DNA of 64,000 nucleotides, taken from contig FMBT01000373.1 in NCBI GenBank assembly GCA_900095095.1, positions 62,001-126,000 of the forward strand. The letters are read 5' to 3'. Positions 10,581 to 22,892 of this stretch are shown here, piece by piece. How positions within the stretch are numbered: position 1 is the first letter of the stretch; each line of letters starts with the position of its first letter. The position numbers and the translations under genes were made by a program. The stretch is from Fragilariopsis cylindrus CCMP1102. Its lineage: Eukaryota; Bacillariophyta; Bacillariophyceae; Bacillariales; Bacillariaceae. The notes beneath the pieces are model-generated. The model had not been told where the DNA came from. It made no database searches and saw only the letters and a program-made list of their open reading frames with translations.

Positions 10581-10792
10581 ACCGATGAAATAATACTTCT
10601 ATTTCTTGGTTACCAGCACTTCACAAGTTCGAAAGTGCAGGCCCTGGCGGCGGCACTTCTGGCGCGCATTCACGTGGACTGATAGATGAATTAACTGTTT
10701 TGAAGCGAATACGCCACGCCGGAATTAAGCATCAACGATATTACTTACGAAGAAATACAGTAGAGTAGATACACAATTAGCTCATCAACTTC

Positions 10793-10824
<32 letters not shown>

Positions 10825-10919
10825 AACAACCAGATATCAATAGAAAGTCACAATAATTAGATAGCTCATCAATAGCACAACAACAAACAGTAAAAAAACA
10901 GTACAAACATAAAGTCACA
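10581..10919. other. Divergent promoter region with a CAA repeat
   Basis: Spacer between the minus-strand ankyrin-like gene and the plus-strand gene at 10920. A (CAA)n run of about 9-10 units lies at about 10795-10825, within the likely leader of the downstream gene. Nothing else was recognised. Confidence 0.55.
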
Positions 10920-11924
10920 ATGATGGAAGCAGAAGATGATAATTCGTTTTCTGGCGCGATAGATATACCGCTAGATGATGACCAAAATTCTTCCGCTCCA
11001 TCGGCTCCTGCTGCTCCTGCTTGGGTTCCCTCTCGATCGTCGACAAATTCTTCCGCTCCATCGGCTCCTCCTACTGATGCTGCTAACAGTAGCAGTAACA
11101 ATAGGAATAATGAACCATTGAGGTTACCCCGAATTGGTGGTGTGCATCGTGGTGTATTTCTACGTGATACGATCCAATCCCAACTCCCCACAAATGATCA
11201 ATTACAAAAACGAAAGCAACAAGCTGGACGGTTATTTAAGAATGTTGGTAGTCAACTTTCTAAAATCAATCTGAGTAAAATTATTGATGGTATGGAACAA
11301 GATCAAGGTTTTGCTGATTCATTAGAAGAATTAAATGATCGGATGAAGGAGGAATCAGAACGACAAGGGATACGAAGAGAAGCAGAAGTATTAATGTTGA
11401 AGGTAGTAACTGATCATTTGGAGGAATTTCTAACTAAGAATCCATTAGGAACCTATGAAGAATGGATACAAGATTTACATCCAGAAAATGCAAATCAGGG
11501 ACTACTATTTAGTGACATTCAACAAATCGATGAACGATTTTATGTACAAGAAAGTGATCATAGAAGATTATGGAATGAAGCCATAGAGGAACAGCATCAG
11601 CAGCAGCAGCAGCAACAGTCAGAAGAAGATCAAAATGAGGATAATGTCGACAATAACAACTACGCTCACAGACTTGTAGCGGCTCGGACACAGATTTGGG
11701 GAAAAGCTCCTCCTAGATCTACTGCTAGTAGAACGAATAGTCAAAGTAGTAGTTATAGCGATAAACCCAGAAATGATAATCCCATGATCGATTTGCTTAG
11801 TGGTAGTGTGGATTTTCAAGCAAGTGGTAAAAGCTCTGGAAATACTAACAAACTGGAGCACAACGGATCTGATGAAATAAAAGTAGAAGAGGGGGGTGTT
11901 TCCGAAGACCTGATTAAGTTTTGA
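10920..11924 (+). CDS. Hypothetical protein, 334 aa, with conserved-looking helical core
   Basis: Single-exon frame of 334 aa starting MMEAEDDNSF. The N-terminal 60 residues are Ser/Ala/Pro-rich and carry a 60-nt (20-residue) duplication of NSSAPSAP. The core at about residues 115-225 is helical and charged (DSLEELNDRMKEESERQG, VVTDHLEEFLTKNPLGTYEEW, DERFYVQESDHRRLWNEA) and looks like a folded domain. After it come a poly-Gln stretch and a disordered Ser/Asn-rich tail. There is no signal peptide or membrane span. The core looks conserved, but I cannot name it or assign a function. Confidence 0.6.
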   Translation: MMEAEDDNSFSGAIDIPLDDDQNSSAPSAPAAPAWVPSRSSTNSSAPSAPPTDAANSSSNNRNNEPLRLPRIGGVHRGVFLRDTIQSQLPTNDQLQKRKQQAGRLFKNVGSQLSKINLSKIIDGMEQDQGFADSLEELNDRMKEESERQGIRREAEVLMLKVVTDHLEEFLTKNPLGTYEEWIQDLHPENANQGLLFSDIQQIDERFYVQESDHRRLWNEAIEEQHQQQQQQQSEEDQNEDNVDNNNYAHRLVAARTQIWGKAPPRSTASRTNSQSSSYSDKPRNDNPMIDLLSGSVDFQASGKSSGNTNKLEHNGSDEIKVEEGGVSEDLIKF

Positions 11925-12383
11925 TTTAGGGAAAGAAGAGGGCCTACACTATTATACCTACCTATCTCCATATATTTACGTATCTCTAATATTCGCATTT
12001 TATAATCTAATCTATCCGCAATGGTCTAGCTTCGAATCAGATTAATATCGCTTATGGTATGTAGTAGCAATTACATCTCCAAAAACTTAGATATATAGCA
12101 TGTGATACCTAATATTAAATACCCCTTGTCATTATTACATTTATTTTGTAAAGAAATTCCATTCTAGATGTGAATAAAATAAATGATAAATGATTAACGT
12201 TACTTGTCTAGTATTCATAGTAGTTTTGTAGAAAATACCAGTCCTTAAAATACTGAAAAAAAGAATGCGGACTGTTTCTGAATGATGTATGCAGTATGCA
12301 GTAGTAGATTGATAATGAATGACGACGAAATGTTGTTCCTCTTACTTAATGTTGATAAAAGTCCTTCGTATTATTGTTATTTC
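11925..12383. other. Convergent 3' spacer
   Basis: AT-rich sequence between two convergent stops. Nothing beyond likely 3' untranslated regions is seen. Confidence 0.5.
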
Positions 12384-13137
12384 TTAGATAGCATAAGATC
12401 CTTTTCCTAGTGTGAGATTCGTGAGGACTCTTATGGTTTCTTCCTTTTCCTGAACGGTGGTCTTGACCAAATCCTTGATGGACACCATACCTAATAATTT
12501 ATTACATTTAACTAAAGGTAAATGTCGAATATCAGAAGCTAACATTTTTTCCATACAATGTTCTACCGATTCATCTGGTTTAGCTGTTATCAATTTCTCC
12601 TTTGGGGTATAAATTTCCTTAATCTTGATTTCATTTGTTCTATCGAGTAATTCAACTTTCGTAATGCAATCACGTTCACTGATTATTCCTGTTAAGTCAC
12701 CTAATATAATATTTTATCAAAGTATATAGGCAGTAGCAGGTGTTAGAAATAGTATGTTCCGACGACAATAAAAGCAAACAAAAAGACAGGAGGTAGGCAA
12801 GGTCTCTTCTATTGATTTCGCATCCAACTACTCAAAAAGCAAAGCTATATCGATTCGCTTCGTGTGCAGTACTGTACAATATGTACGTACCTCTACTATT
12901 TACCGTAACGAGACAACCAATATTGTGAGCAACAAATCGTTGAACAGCTTTCAATACAGTTGAATTTTCGTCGATGGTAAAGTCAATTTTGTTGTATCCA
13001 CTCAATTCTGCTGCATCACTCGCCATGACACCAACAGTACTAAAGCCACGAGAAGTAGATACTAATCCTAATCGAGAGGCAGAACGGGTTGCTACTGCAG
13101 TGCGTGCTATTACGGTTGGAAGAAATCTAGTAAACAT
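12384..13137 (-). CDS. CBS-domain-pair protein, probably mitochondrial (CBSX3-like)
   Basis: Two exons, 12891..13137 and 12384..12700, joined across a 190-bp GT-AG intron, give 187 aa. The N-terminus (MFTRFLPTVIARTAVATRSA and on to RGFSTVG) is basic, Ser/Arg-rich and lacks acids, as in a mitochondrial presequence. Two CBS motifs follow: one ending IGCLVTVNSRGDLTGIISER and a second with MLASDIRHLPLVKCNKLLGM and VSIKDLVK. Small CBS-pair proteins of this layout bind adenine nucleotides and, in plants (CBSX3), regulate thioredoxin in mitochondria; that role is by family analogy. Splice junctions restore the GDLTGIISERD phrase, which supports the model. Confidence 0.8.
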
Positions 13138-13794
13138 TTTTTCTTTTGAAGTTAGCTAGTTGCGTGTGGGTATGAGATATTATAATAATGTTGATAATCA
13201 ATGCTGTCTCGTGAAATATTTTTATTGTGTTCTTTGTTTGCAATACTGTACGGTAGGCGAACAAAAAAAGGATTTTGAGGAATCGATCAATTCATTCTGT
13301 CACAACATCCATAAAACTCCTACAGTATTTTGACACCATTTATGGTATCCAAAATTCTTTCTCGAATGTCACGGCGTCACCTTTGATGATTGATGTGAAT
13401 TGTTTTTAAGCAAACAAGATACAGTACGATCAAGATGCTATTTTGGGACTGGATTTGATCACGGACAGACAGACTGTGACAACAAGACTAATAAGAATTT
13501 TGATTCGAAACAAGAACAAACAACATACAGTATTCAAATATCACAATTTAAACTTATTATCAATGAACAATCGCGAGAAGTGAAAGGAAACGGCACAACA
13601 AGACTCAAAATAAAAATATAGCTATCTCTACCAAACTTGGCACATCGATCGCATTCCCCATTATCTACAAATCATCGTAAATCTGACCTTGAAAATCACA
13701 ACCGGCTTCGACACGAATGAAATCATCCAAATACTAGTACTAAATAGCCAACACAAGCAACGCTGTATTAATCAATTGGTCTTCTACTATCAAG
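13138..13794. other. Divergent promoter region
   Basis: About 650 bp between the CBS gene and the TMEM184-type gene on opposite strands. The small open frame inside (13400-13621) has no family features. No repeats were noted. Confidence 0.5.
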
Positions 13795-15201
13795 ATGATG
13801 GCACCTTCTACGTACAAAGATGACAATATCGACGTCGATAACAACAGCAATAATATGATAGCAATAACATCAATTCAAGCAGATGAGACTGATGAATATA
13901 ATTCTAGAAGTACCTCTATTATGAGGACTCCTCACGGTGACGACGGGGATGGCGACGACTATGACAATAGCAATTACAACGGCTACCCCCCATTATCGAC
14001 ATCATCACCATCGTCGTCATCTTCTTCTACGTCATATTTATGTTCACTTTGTCGATCATGTTGTACATTTCAACATTTTTGTTATTGTGTTCAACTTGTA
14101 AATTGTGGTTTGGTATGTGCATTAATATATCTAGCTCTACTAGAATATCCAAAAATAGAACAATTGCAACAACAAGTTGAAATAGATAAAGAAGAAATTG
14201 CAACTCTATCCGAAGAAGTACGTGAAAAACAGGCAGGACAAATTGAAAATTTACATCAACAAGTTATTGATGAAGAACAATTTAATTTTTTAACATTAGC
14301 TGGAACGTTTACACTATTAACGTGTTTAATATCAATGTTTCATATGTCAACACATTTACGGAAACATAATCAACCAAAGATACAACGTAAAATTATTGCT
14401 ATATTATGGATGTCACCTATATACAGTGTAACAAGTTTTTTAACATTAGTTTTTCCATCAGTGGCTGGTTGGATGGCAATTATAAAAGATTTTTATGAAT
14501 CATATTGTATATATGTATTCTTATCATTTTTAATTTCTGTGTTAGGAGAAGGTTCACGAGATCAAGCTGTGGATGTATTAGCAAAGCACGCCGCACATTT
14601 AGACAAACCAACACGATGTTTAAGTTGTTTTTATGAACCATCCCCTGATACAAGTGATCACGCCAAAGCTAATGCTGTTATGACACAATGTCAAATATAT
14701 TGTTTACAATTTACATTTATTCGGCCAATGACAACAATCTTTAGTGTATTTGTTTTACATCGTGATCAAACTACACCGGAAGAAGAAGAAAATTTTGAAG
14801 AGTTTGAAAATAATAATGACGATGAATTTAATGATGCCTATTATAATGGAAATAAGACTTCCTCTGAGTCTGACACTATTGAAGAAAGTTCCGAGGTAAA
14901 AGGATCATCGTCATCATCGTCGTCTAATAACAGTAACAATAACAATAACAATAGTGTTGAGAATCGTGATGGCGATAGAACAAGAACGCTGAGAAATGAT
15001 AATATGCATAACAACAAACGACATAATATACGACTACGTCAAAATAGAGGGTTGCAGCAGCAGCAGCAACAGCAACAGGGGAGTGGCATTGGAGGGGGAG
15101 GAGGAGGAGATACAGAAAGTATTAACAGTGGTAGTAATCATATGGTCGGAAGCACCGCAAGCAATAACAGCAACGCTGACATAAATACCAACACTACTAC
15201 T

Positions 15202-15233
<32 letters not shown>

Positions 15234-16436
15234 CAGTAATGTAGACTTTCCGTCTGCCGCACCCATCGAAGGAGACGTATTTACTACATTCGCACCTAGT
15301 ATTGCTTCGAATCTGATCAATACCGTTGCACCAACAGTAGCAGCAGCAATTGCTGGTTCTTTGAACAATAATACAACCCCCTCAACAACAACTATCAACA
15401 ACATTACCGACGGAATAATTGCTACCATATTTCCTACCGATGCTCCAACAGCATCATCGTCGTTTCTTGTGAACGAAACAACCACTCCTAATACTACAAG
15501 TTTTGGATCAAGTGAACTTGGTGAACAAACTAAAGCATATTTCAAAAGTCCAGGCTTTGCTGTTGCAATGATTGTTAATATATCAATATTTTTTGCATTT
15601 ACAGGTCTACTGAAATTATATCATGCTGTTCGTGATGATTTGAAATGGTGTCGTCCGTGGCCGAAATTCCTAACAATTAAGGCTGTTGTATTCTTAACAT
15701 TCTGGCAGGGATTAGCAATAACTTTATGGTTGGTATTTACAAGTGATCCTGATGAAAAGGAGGATGTCACATTACAGGCGCGGAAATACCAAAATCTTAT
15801 AATTTGTTTAGAAATGCTCCTAGTTGCTATTAGTCAATGGGTGAGTAAACTGCAGTAGTGATGGTACAGAGATGAATTGGAGTTTTATGCTGTTGTATCT
15901 TTAGAAATGCTGCTACCATCACCATCTATCGATGATGGTTTAATCATGGTTGCCTTTATCTTGTCCTATCTCTAATCATAATGCATTCAACTTTTCTTTC
16001 TGTTTGTTTACAATTTGTAGTGTGTATTTCCAGCAGATGGTAAGTTTTTATTTTATTTTCCTGTGAAAAGTTTCGTATGGAAAGCAAAGCGAAGTGCACA
16101 AGTTTAGTTTACATGTAAGCATTTTACACTTTTCTTCGCTAATAATGTGCTTGTGTCTCCAATTTTTCTGTCCTGCTTGTTTGTCTAATTTGTTTCCATA
16201 AACAATGATATGGCTTAGAATGGGAACCTAATTATCAACCCCGCCAGATGCATACACCTGGACTAGGAATCACAGATTTTGTATCTGACGTGAGCCAAAT
16301 TGTGAAAAATCGGAGTGGCGTAGTCGTAAGGGACGAAAACGCAACAGTCGAAAGAAAAACAGTCCAAGAAACAATCCCAATGATACCGGTCTATACTATC
16401 ACCAGGAACAGCATCCGGCATGTCTCAGCTATATGA
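13795..16436 (+). CDS. TMEM184 / organic solute transporter alpha (Ostalpha) family membrane protein
   Basis: Seven-helix family (Solute_trans_a). Exon 1 is 13795..15840, exon 2 is 16021..16039 (19 nt) and exon 3 starts at 16215. Visible family phrases include KIIAILWMSPIYSVTSFLTL, FYESYCIYVFLSFLISVLGE and QCQIYCLQFTFIRPMTTIFS, and after a long insertion GFAVAMIVNISIFFAFTGLL and FLTIKAVVFLTFWQGLAI. The insertion of about 250 residues between helices is Asn/Ser/Gln/Gly-rich and built from microsatellite-like repeats. A short coiled-coil-like stretch (QLQQQVEIDKEEIATLSEEV) precedes the conserved part. The 3' end is uncertain: the frame stops at 16436, but other frames carry a basic stretch (about 16319-16410) and an acidic one (16420-16734) that look like the natural cytoplasmic tail, so one or two base errors are likely near 16315 and 16410. 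Function in diatoms is unknown; relatives act in vesicle or solute transport. Confidence 0.75.
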
Positions 16437-17100
16437 TACTAGGGGTACTATTGATAGCAGCTATGATGATAGCAGCAACAATGAAGATGATGACGAGTAC
16501 CCAATACAAGAGGAAATGAGTGACGCCAACCCTTGTTATGATGACAATAGAACAGTAAGATTTACAAACAACCAGCCAACCTACAATAATAGTGTTGGTC
16601 GACAACGAATAATGTCCGATGATACTGATGGTACTGGCGAAAAGCTGACAACGAGGATTCTGATGGTATGGAACTACTTTAAACATTGTGTTAGTAGTAG
16701 GTTATACAATAATTTTTCAACTTTCGACAACTAACTGGGCTTGATCATCAAGAATAAAGGGAATAGTTACTATTCAAAAATAATTGATGAAGATTATCAA
16801 AATCAGAATATTAAAAAAGACGACTTTCATATATAGAAAACATTATAGGGCACGTAAACTAGCTAGTAGGTCTAGTGTACAGGCATGGCGTTCGCTACTA
16901 TTATGCGAGTATACAATATTATTTTATCTTGATTCAAACAAATTTCATTTATTATTATTATGCTTTCTTTGAAAAATCTTTAATAAGTGACCCAATAGGG
17001 AACTGCACACACAACATGGCGTTCTCTCTCTCTCTCTATCATTTCCAAAAAAGGTAACGACATGGTTATTGGTAAAAGACTACATTTTTTGTTTCAAGCT
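16437..17100. other. 3' spacer, may include the true tail of the TMEM184-type gene
   Basis: A frame from 16420 to 16734 encodes an acidic Asp/Ser-rich stretch (DSSYDDSSNNEDDDEYPIQE) that would suit the missing cytoplasmic tail. The rest, to 17100, is AT-rich without features. Confidence 0.4.
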
Positions 17101-18612
17101 TTATTTGGAGAACATATTCTTGAATTTATCAGAAAAGCTTCCATTCGGGTTCGCTTTTTGTTTGTCAACATCAGGGACAAGTAAGTCTTCGGGATTGACG
17201 GTAGGTCTGAAACCTTCAGGGAACATCGAATCTTGAGAGATTAATTCGCATTCAGTAGGCGACGCGCAGTATACCTCCTTAATAATTTCACTGAATTTAA
17301 CCCAACGATTTTCAGCGGCTGACTTATCGGCAGCAATAGCCATAACAAGTGCAATAAGACCATCGGTACCGGTACATGGGACGGGTGTGTCATTAACAAG
17401 TGAATTACAGAAGGCAACGGTTTCTGTAACGTATGCCTCGTTGTAACGGCTTAAGAAAAAGTCAAAGGGCATGTCAGCATTTCCTGTGTAATCCTTCTTG
17501 TAAATTTTAGCAGTGTTGGGGTATACGTTATCGGTTTGGATCATTCCCTTTGTACCTAAAACTTCTGCACGTTGATCGTACCCGAACGATGATTGACGAC
17601 AGACATCGATCATAGCTTGGACACCATTTGGATAACGAACGATACACGATGCAGTGTCGTATTTTTCGGATCCTTCGAAATCCTTAATAGACATATCGAT
17701 GTGTGTAGAACCAATAGCTAAGATATCGATAGGATCACTACCCGCCAAGAAACGTGTCATATCAAGATCGTGGACGGCCATATCGGTAAAGATACCACCA
17801 CCACCCTTCACGTAGCTAGCCGGTGGTGCTGAAGGGTCTCGGGAACACAATTTGATCTATTATTATTATCAATAATAGTAAGTTATTCGATTTAGATCAT
17901 TAAAAAATAATTGCATTTTTATAAATTAGAGAAAAAGAAGAACATCAACAGATGAAATACAATATTGTGATAACGAGTATTAACACACACACGCTCAAAA
18001 AATTTGACATACCATAATCGGATCACCAACTTCATTGTTTTCAACAGCCTGCTTAACACGTTCAAAATTTTGATCGAATCGTCGTTGTAATCCAATCATA
18101 AGTTTCACACCAGCCTCATTACATGCATTAATCGCCTCAACAGTTTCAGCTAAATCAGTTGCGATTGGTTTTTCGCAAAAAACATGTTTATTGTTCGCAG
18201 CACAAGCCTTGATTTGATCGGCATGGAACTGGGATGGTGAACAAATCCAAACAGCATCAACTTCAGGATCAGTAATAACATCCATAGCATCATCAGAAAA
18301 TTTAGGAATGTTGTATTGAGCGGCAGCTGCCTCGGCTTTGGACACTGTTGGATTTGATACGATGATAGGAACAACACCAGGTGCCTTCGTAATAGCTTCT
18401 AAATGAACTAAACCGATACGACCCATACCAATAACACCAACCTTCACCAACTTTTTTCCATCAGTGACTTCTACATTCATAGAAAGCGTCGATTTGGATG
18501 CAGGACGGAACGAACTCATACTCTGTGTGAAAGAGAAGGCAGTTACACCATCTTGCGCCCCTTGCAAGAGAGATGAAACTCCTAGTGATAGAATAGCGGC
18601 TACAAACTTCAT
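17101..18612 (-). CDS. Gfo/Idh/MocA-family NAD(P) dehydrogenase (inositol 2-dehydrogenase-like), plastid-type leader
   Basis: Two exons, 18013..18612 and 17101..17856, split by a 156-bp intron, give 451 aa. Residues 1-25 form a signal peptide ending TAFSF, matching the Phe-containing ASAFAP-like cleavage motif of secondary plastids. The Rossmann motif GMGRIGLVH lies at about 62-70. The EKPIA motif (family catalytic Lys) follows, then in exon 2 GGGIFTDMAVHDLDMTRFL, with the conserved His-Asp. This layout matches myo-inositol 2-dehydrogenase and related sugar dehydrogenases. The substrate cannot be told from sequence. An unusual C-terminal extension of about 70 residues ends KFKNMFSK. Confidence 0.8.
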
Positions 18613-20389
18613 CGTACTGTGTATAATATTATAATATATATCTTCTTGTTGTTGCTATTATAATGAGTGTCTATTATTGGCGTCTTATCTGCAGTACTAC
18701 AGCTGTCAAGTATTCAAATAAAAGAGTCCTTTCGGATGGATACCGGCGAAAAGAGGGGAGAAAACATATGGTTTTAACAATTTCTCGCACGTCATCACCT
18801 AAGATCGCAAAAAGCGAACCGGAAGAAGCGTGACTCAAGACTCGTGACAAAAGCAATGCCGTGTGTCTTACATACATACTACTAGTAGTACTGTAGTAGA
18901 CAAAAATGCCAATAAAATTACGGAGGCAAAACGTGCGTGACTTACGTCCTATTAGTCCCACAATAGCCCGTGGATATGCTTTGGTCGCGCTTCAAGAAAG
19001 CAGAAGAAAATAAAGGGGTGGATTTGATAGGACTGGGGGAAACCAAAAAACAATTCAACTTTTACTACTGTATGTAGATACTAGATGCTTGTACCGTAGG
19101 GATGAGAAACAGTGAACTTACCCCCACATCTCATGCTGGTATGTTGGCTTGGTTGGGTACAATATAATTGTCTCTTTGTTGATTGGGAATTACAAGAAGA
19201 AGACAGCTTATATTTCAGAGACAGCTTATGTTGATCACCTTTCAAAAAAAAAATGAACAAAAGTTCTTCATGACTCACTCGGCTAGGAGAGGAGACAAAG
19301 GAGACAAAACCTCACTTTCATGTGAGAGATTAGAATTAAATTTTCCAACAAACTTGACACAACAATTTTCAGGCTTACTCCAGTTTTTTCCCTATTTTTT
19401 TTAATAATGGCAATAATTACTACTATTAGTTTTTCATGGCATGGAAACAGATGTGTGTATCATTCTGAAAACAATGCTGTGAAATCTTTGGAAAAGTAAC
19501 CTAACATTAGGATTCACTGTCAGTGCATTAGGAGGACATTCTTGTTCCCCAAATTGGATGGCAATTTCTATAAACAAAACAATAAATTCATAGCATGACT
19601 CTATGTCACATTGATACAGACACTTCAACCATCATGAGCTGACCACCCTTGATTGTCTTGAGGATCCATTTTTTATTGCATACTCTCACTCGTACTTGGC
19701 GTGCACCACTATGTGTCTAAGTAATTTACATGTAAATGGACATGACACCACAATAATAATATTGTTGCTGTTGTTGTTGTTGTCATCAGCCAGGTAAAAG
19801 TGCACCAACAAAAGAACTTTAACACTCAGTTTGAGTTGGTGTAATCATCTATGTCAGGATGCATTTTCTCAGTAATTCTTCCTACACATTGTTTTGTTAT
19901 TTTTTATTTATTTTAAGTTCACTGCTAGCAATCAGTCAATAGATATTGATCCTATTTATTGTTATTGATTCCGTAGATAATAGTTATAACTGGTGTTAAT
20001 ATGGGTACAAAGCTTAAGATACTGGGCAGTACCTTGTGGACGTAATACATTCTTTTGAGGAGATTGTCTTCCCAAGTTAATCTTGTAGCTTCTACTACGC
20101 CAGGACGCACATTTGATAGCAATATACAAGCAGGAGAGAAATTACACAAATAAGTCTAAAAGTAACACTAATAGCAACACAAGCGGGGATATCATGCTGT
20201 GATGTTGATTTGCAGTTCACAAGCCAACCAACAAAACAAGGGACGGTATTGTCCAGAGCATGCTCCGATCGATTGAAAAGCTCAGTTGTGGCAAGAACGA
20301 CAATAGTTTAAATATATAGAATGCAACTAATTATTTTTACTGGTACAACTATCGTATATTCCCATCATACTTTCCACCACTCTTTCTGT
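18613..20389. other. 1.8 kb non-coding spacer
   Basis: No convincing gene on either strand; small frames here are short and lack family features. A GTT/CAA-type triplet run lies at about 19762-19782, and a short pair caccaac / gttggtg lies at about 19803 and 19835. Otherwise nothing was recognised. Confidence 0.5.
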
Positions 20390-22317
20390 TTATTTTAAGA
20401 AATGTGCGGCAACGATTCGGCGTTGGATTTTCCCGGTGGGAGTTTTTGGAAGCTTAGTATCAAAGAACACCCGTACTGGAATTTTGAACTTGATTAATTT
20501 ATCAACCAAGAACTCCTGTAATTCTTTTTCGTCGAGTTTGCATCCTTCCTTGAGAACAATTGCCGCCGCCACTACCTCGCCATATATATCATCGGGCATG
20601 CTAAAACTAACAGCTTCTGCTACAAATGAGTGACCCAACATAGCCGCATCAACTTCTAATGGACTAATTTTTTCTCCTGGAGATTATTTTGTGTTTTGGA
20701 TTGTCAACGAATGAATGAAAATGAGAGAAGAGGAAAGAGTTCGCCGTTATGTTAGATTTCTTCGTAATTTGAAAGCAAAAAGCGCACCCAAATAACTATT
20801 CTTACTACGGTATGTATACGGAATTAAAAACATGAAAAACAAATAATGATTTCTACTCATTAACTTACCGGCTCGATTGATAAGCTCCTTAATACGTCCC
20901 GTGAGTTGCAAATATCCATCGGCATCCAATATACCCTGATCTCCAGTATGGAACCATCCCCCAGCGAAAGCTTCTTCGTTAATCTTCTCGGAATTCGCTC
21001 CTATGTACCCCTTCGTAACATTATTTCCGCGGATACACACTTCTCCTTCCGTATCAGGTTCAGTCACGACTACATTGGTTTTGTCTAATATAGCAACATC
21101 GACTCCTGTTCCCTTCCCAACTGTTCCTGGTTTACGCTGTCCTTCTATAGGATTGGAACACATTTGATGAGAGGCTTCTGTCATGGCATATGCTTCCACA
21201 CATGGCGCATGGAACTTAGATTCGATTTCCTTCAATATGGATGGTGCCAACGCGGAGGAGCAACTCCTTACAAATCGGAACTTTGGAGGATTTTCCGAGG
21301 GATAATCTTTTTCGTATCGAAGCAGTAATAATTGATAAATTGTTGGTACGCATGTGACCCAAGTGGCGTTTCCTACGGTAGCATTGTGCCAAAAGAGCGA
21401 AGCTGAAAATTTCGGTTGTGGGGGGAGAATTACACTCCCTCCAGTTGCCAAAGTTGATAGTAACGCAGACATGAGTCCATGTACGTGAAACAATGGCATG
21501 ATTAAAAGGACGGTATCGTTCGGTGTCAATGAATATGTTCGAGATATGTTATCCATACTAGTCAATAAGTTCGTGTGTGTCAATGGGACACCCTACACCA
21601 AATGAAAAGGAAGGGCATTGTGTTGAGTAGAAGTTGGGTCGAAATAGGAATAATAAGGCAGTCTTCCTTCTTTACTTTGCATACCTTAGGTCTAGCGGTT
21701 GTTCCACTTGTATGCAAAAACAGTGCGATATCGTCAGGATCGGGGGCGAACGTCAATTTGACTTTTTTTGTTTCCGAACTCTCGACCCCATCGTCATCAT
21801 CTTCTACCGTTTCTGCTTCTTCTCCATTGTCCTTGCGTACAATTTTTACTGAACCACCACCGCCACCACGACTACTATCAGCGGTCCATACAACCGTATA
21901 AACGGGTATACTTAAATCTTTCGCTGCCGCTTCAGCTTCTGGTAAACCTTCCTTTGGTACTAAAACACATTTTGATTCATTATCTTCCATGTAAAATTTG
22001 TATTCCTTTTCAGTATAATTAGGATTAAGTGGTGCCGAAACAGCTCTTATCCATGGTACTGCTAAAAAAGATAGCACAAATTCAACAGAATTCGGGATAG
22101 GAATAGCAATTACATCACCCTTGTCAACTCCAACAATATTAGTCAACAAGGTTGCCGTATCTTCTATCAAATCATGAAGTTGTCCATAGGTGATACTGTT
22201 GTTCAGTCCATTAGACTTATCTTTGCTAGGGATCTTGATAGCAATTGCGTTTTTTGAATGATTAACATTCGGTAATCCTCGAAGAGTAGTTACGTTTTCG
22301 ATGTAGCAAGTTTCCAT
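20390..22317 (-). CDS. Acyl-activating enzyme, oxalate-CoA ligase (AAE3/Pcs60)-like
   Basis: ANL-superfamily adenylating enzyme that forms acyl-CoA from acid, ATP and CoA. Three exons, 21685..22317, 20869..21592 and 20390..20676 (introns 92 and 192 bp), give 547 aa. The ATP-binding P-loop LHTSGTTARPK is at residues 201-211, directly at the first splice junction. Further motifs are MPLFHVHGLMSALLSTLATG, YAMTEASHQM, GWFHTGDQG, LTGRIKELINRAGEKISP and the C-terminal Lys motif LPKTPTGKIQRR. The order and wording fit the oxalyl-CoA synthetase group (plant AAE3, yeast Pcs60), which starts the CoA-dependent oxalate degradation route; related 4-coumarate-type ligases cannot be excluded. No peroxisomal SKL-type terminus is seen (ends HFLK). 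Confidence 0.82.
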
Positions 22318-22892
22318 TGTTATGAATTATGATGATATGATAGTCGTTTTATTGTCTGGATCTTTGGACCTTTGGATATCTGGTTGCGTCTTGTGTCTTG
22401 TCGAAACCTCTATTATGGTCAGTTAATCTCTAATTTTAGTGTTTTGAATTTGCGTCTATATGGGCTTGTGGGCTTGATGTCTAATGAGTAGATGCGTTAC
22501 TTGTAGTCCCAGATCAGATTATGTGAACAGAGCGATGTTACATTGTGCTTGTGCATCTTTTTGTTTATTGCTTCACGACTGCTTACATACCGGATATAAT
22601 CGTTTTTGATCAAATCTAACAAAATATCTTCAATCTTGCATAATACCTAATTAATACCGTATGCGAAGGCAGTATATCACGTCATAGATTTATTGCGCGC
22701 CATCTTGAGTTTTTCGGTGAAAAAGAAAGATCTTCGTCAATCGTGCGTTCTAGTACATCAGTAGTGCTAATATTACGTTACAATATATATTTCATTATAA
22801 CTTTCACAATAATTAATTAAAACAAACCTCAAAACTTGACCCCTATTGTTTTCTATTTCCAGCACTACTCAGCTGGATATTCCAGAGTAACA
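22318..22892. other. Divergent promoter region
   Basis: Spacer between the acyl-CoA ligase and the ketopantoate-reductase-like gene. It is AT-rich, with no repeat or clear element beyond an isolated cacgtcat at about 22679. Confidence 0.5.

Noticed and set aside
14900-15545. Antisense frames opposite repeat-rich coding regions (here and in the 40.6, 43.5, 46-48 and 62 kb genes)
   Set aside because: They arise from triplet repeats that keep all frames open; they are shadows of real genes.
18613-20389. Small open frames (for example 19081-19278, 19434-19628) as genes or transposon pieces
   Set aside because: Short, no motifs, composition like intergenic DNA.
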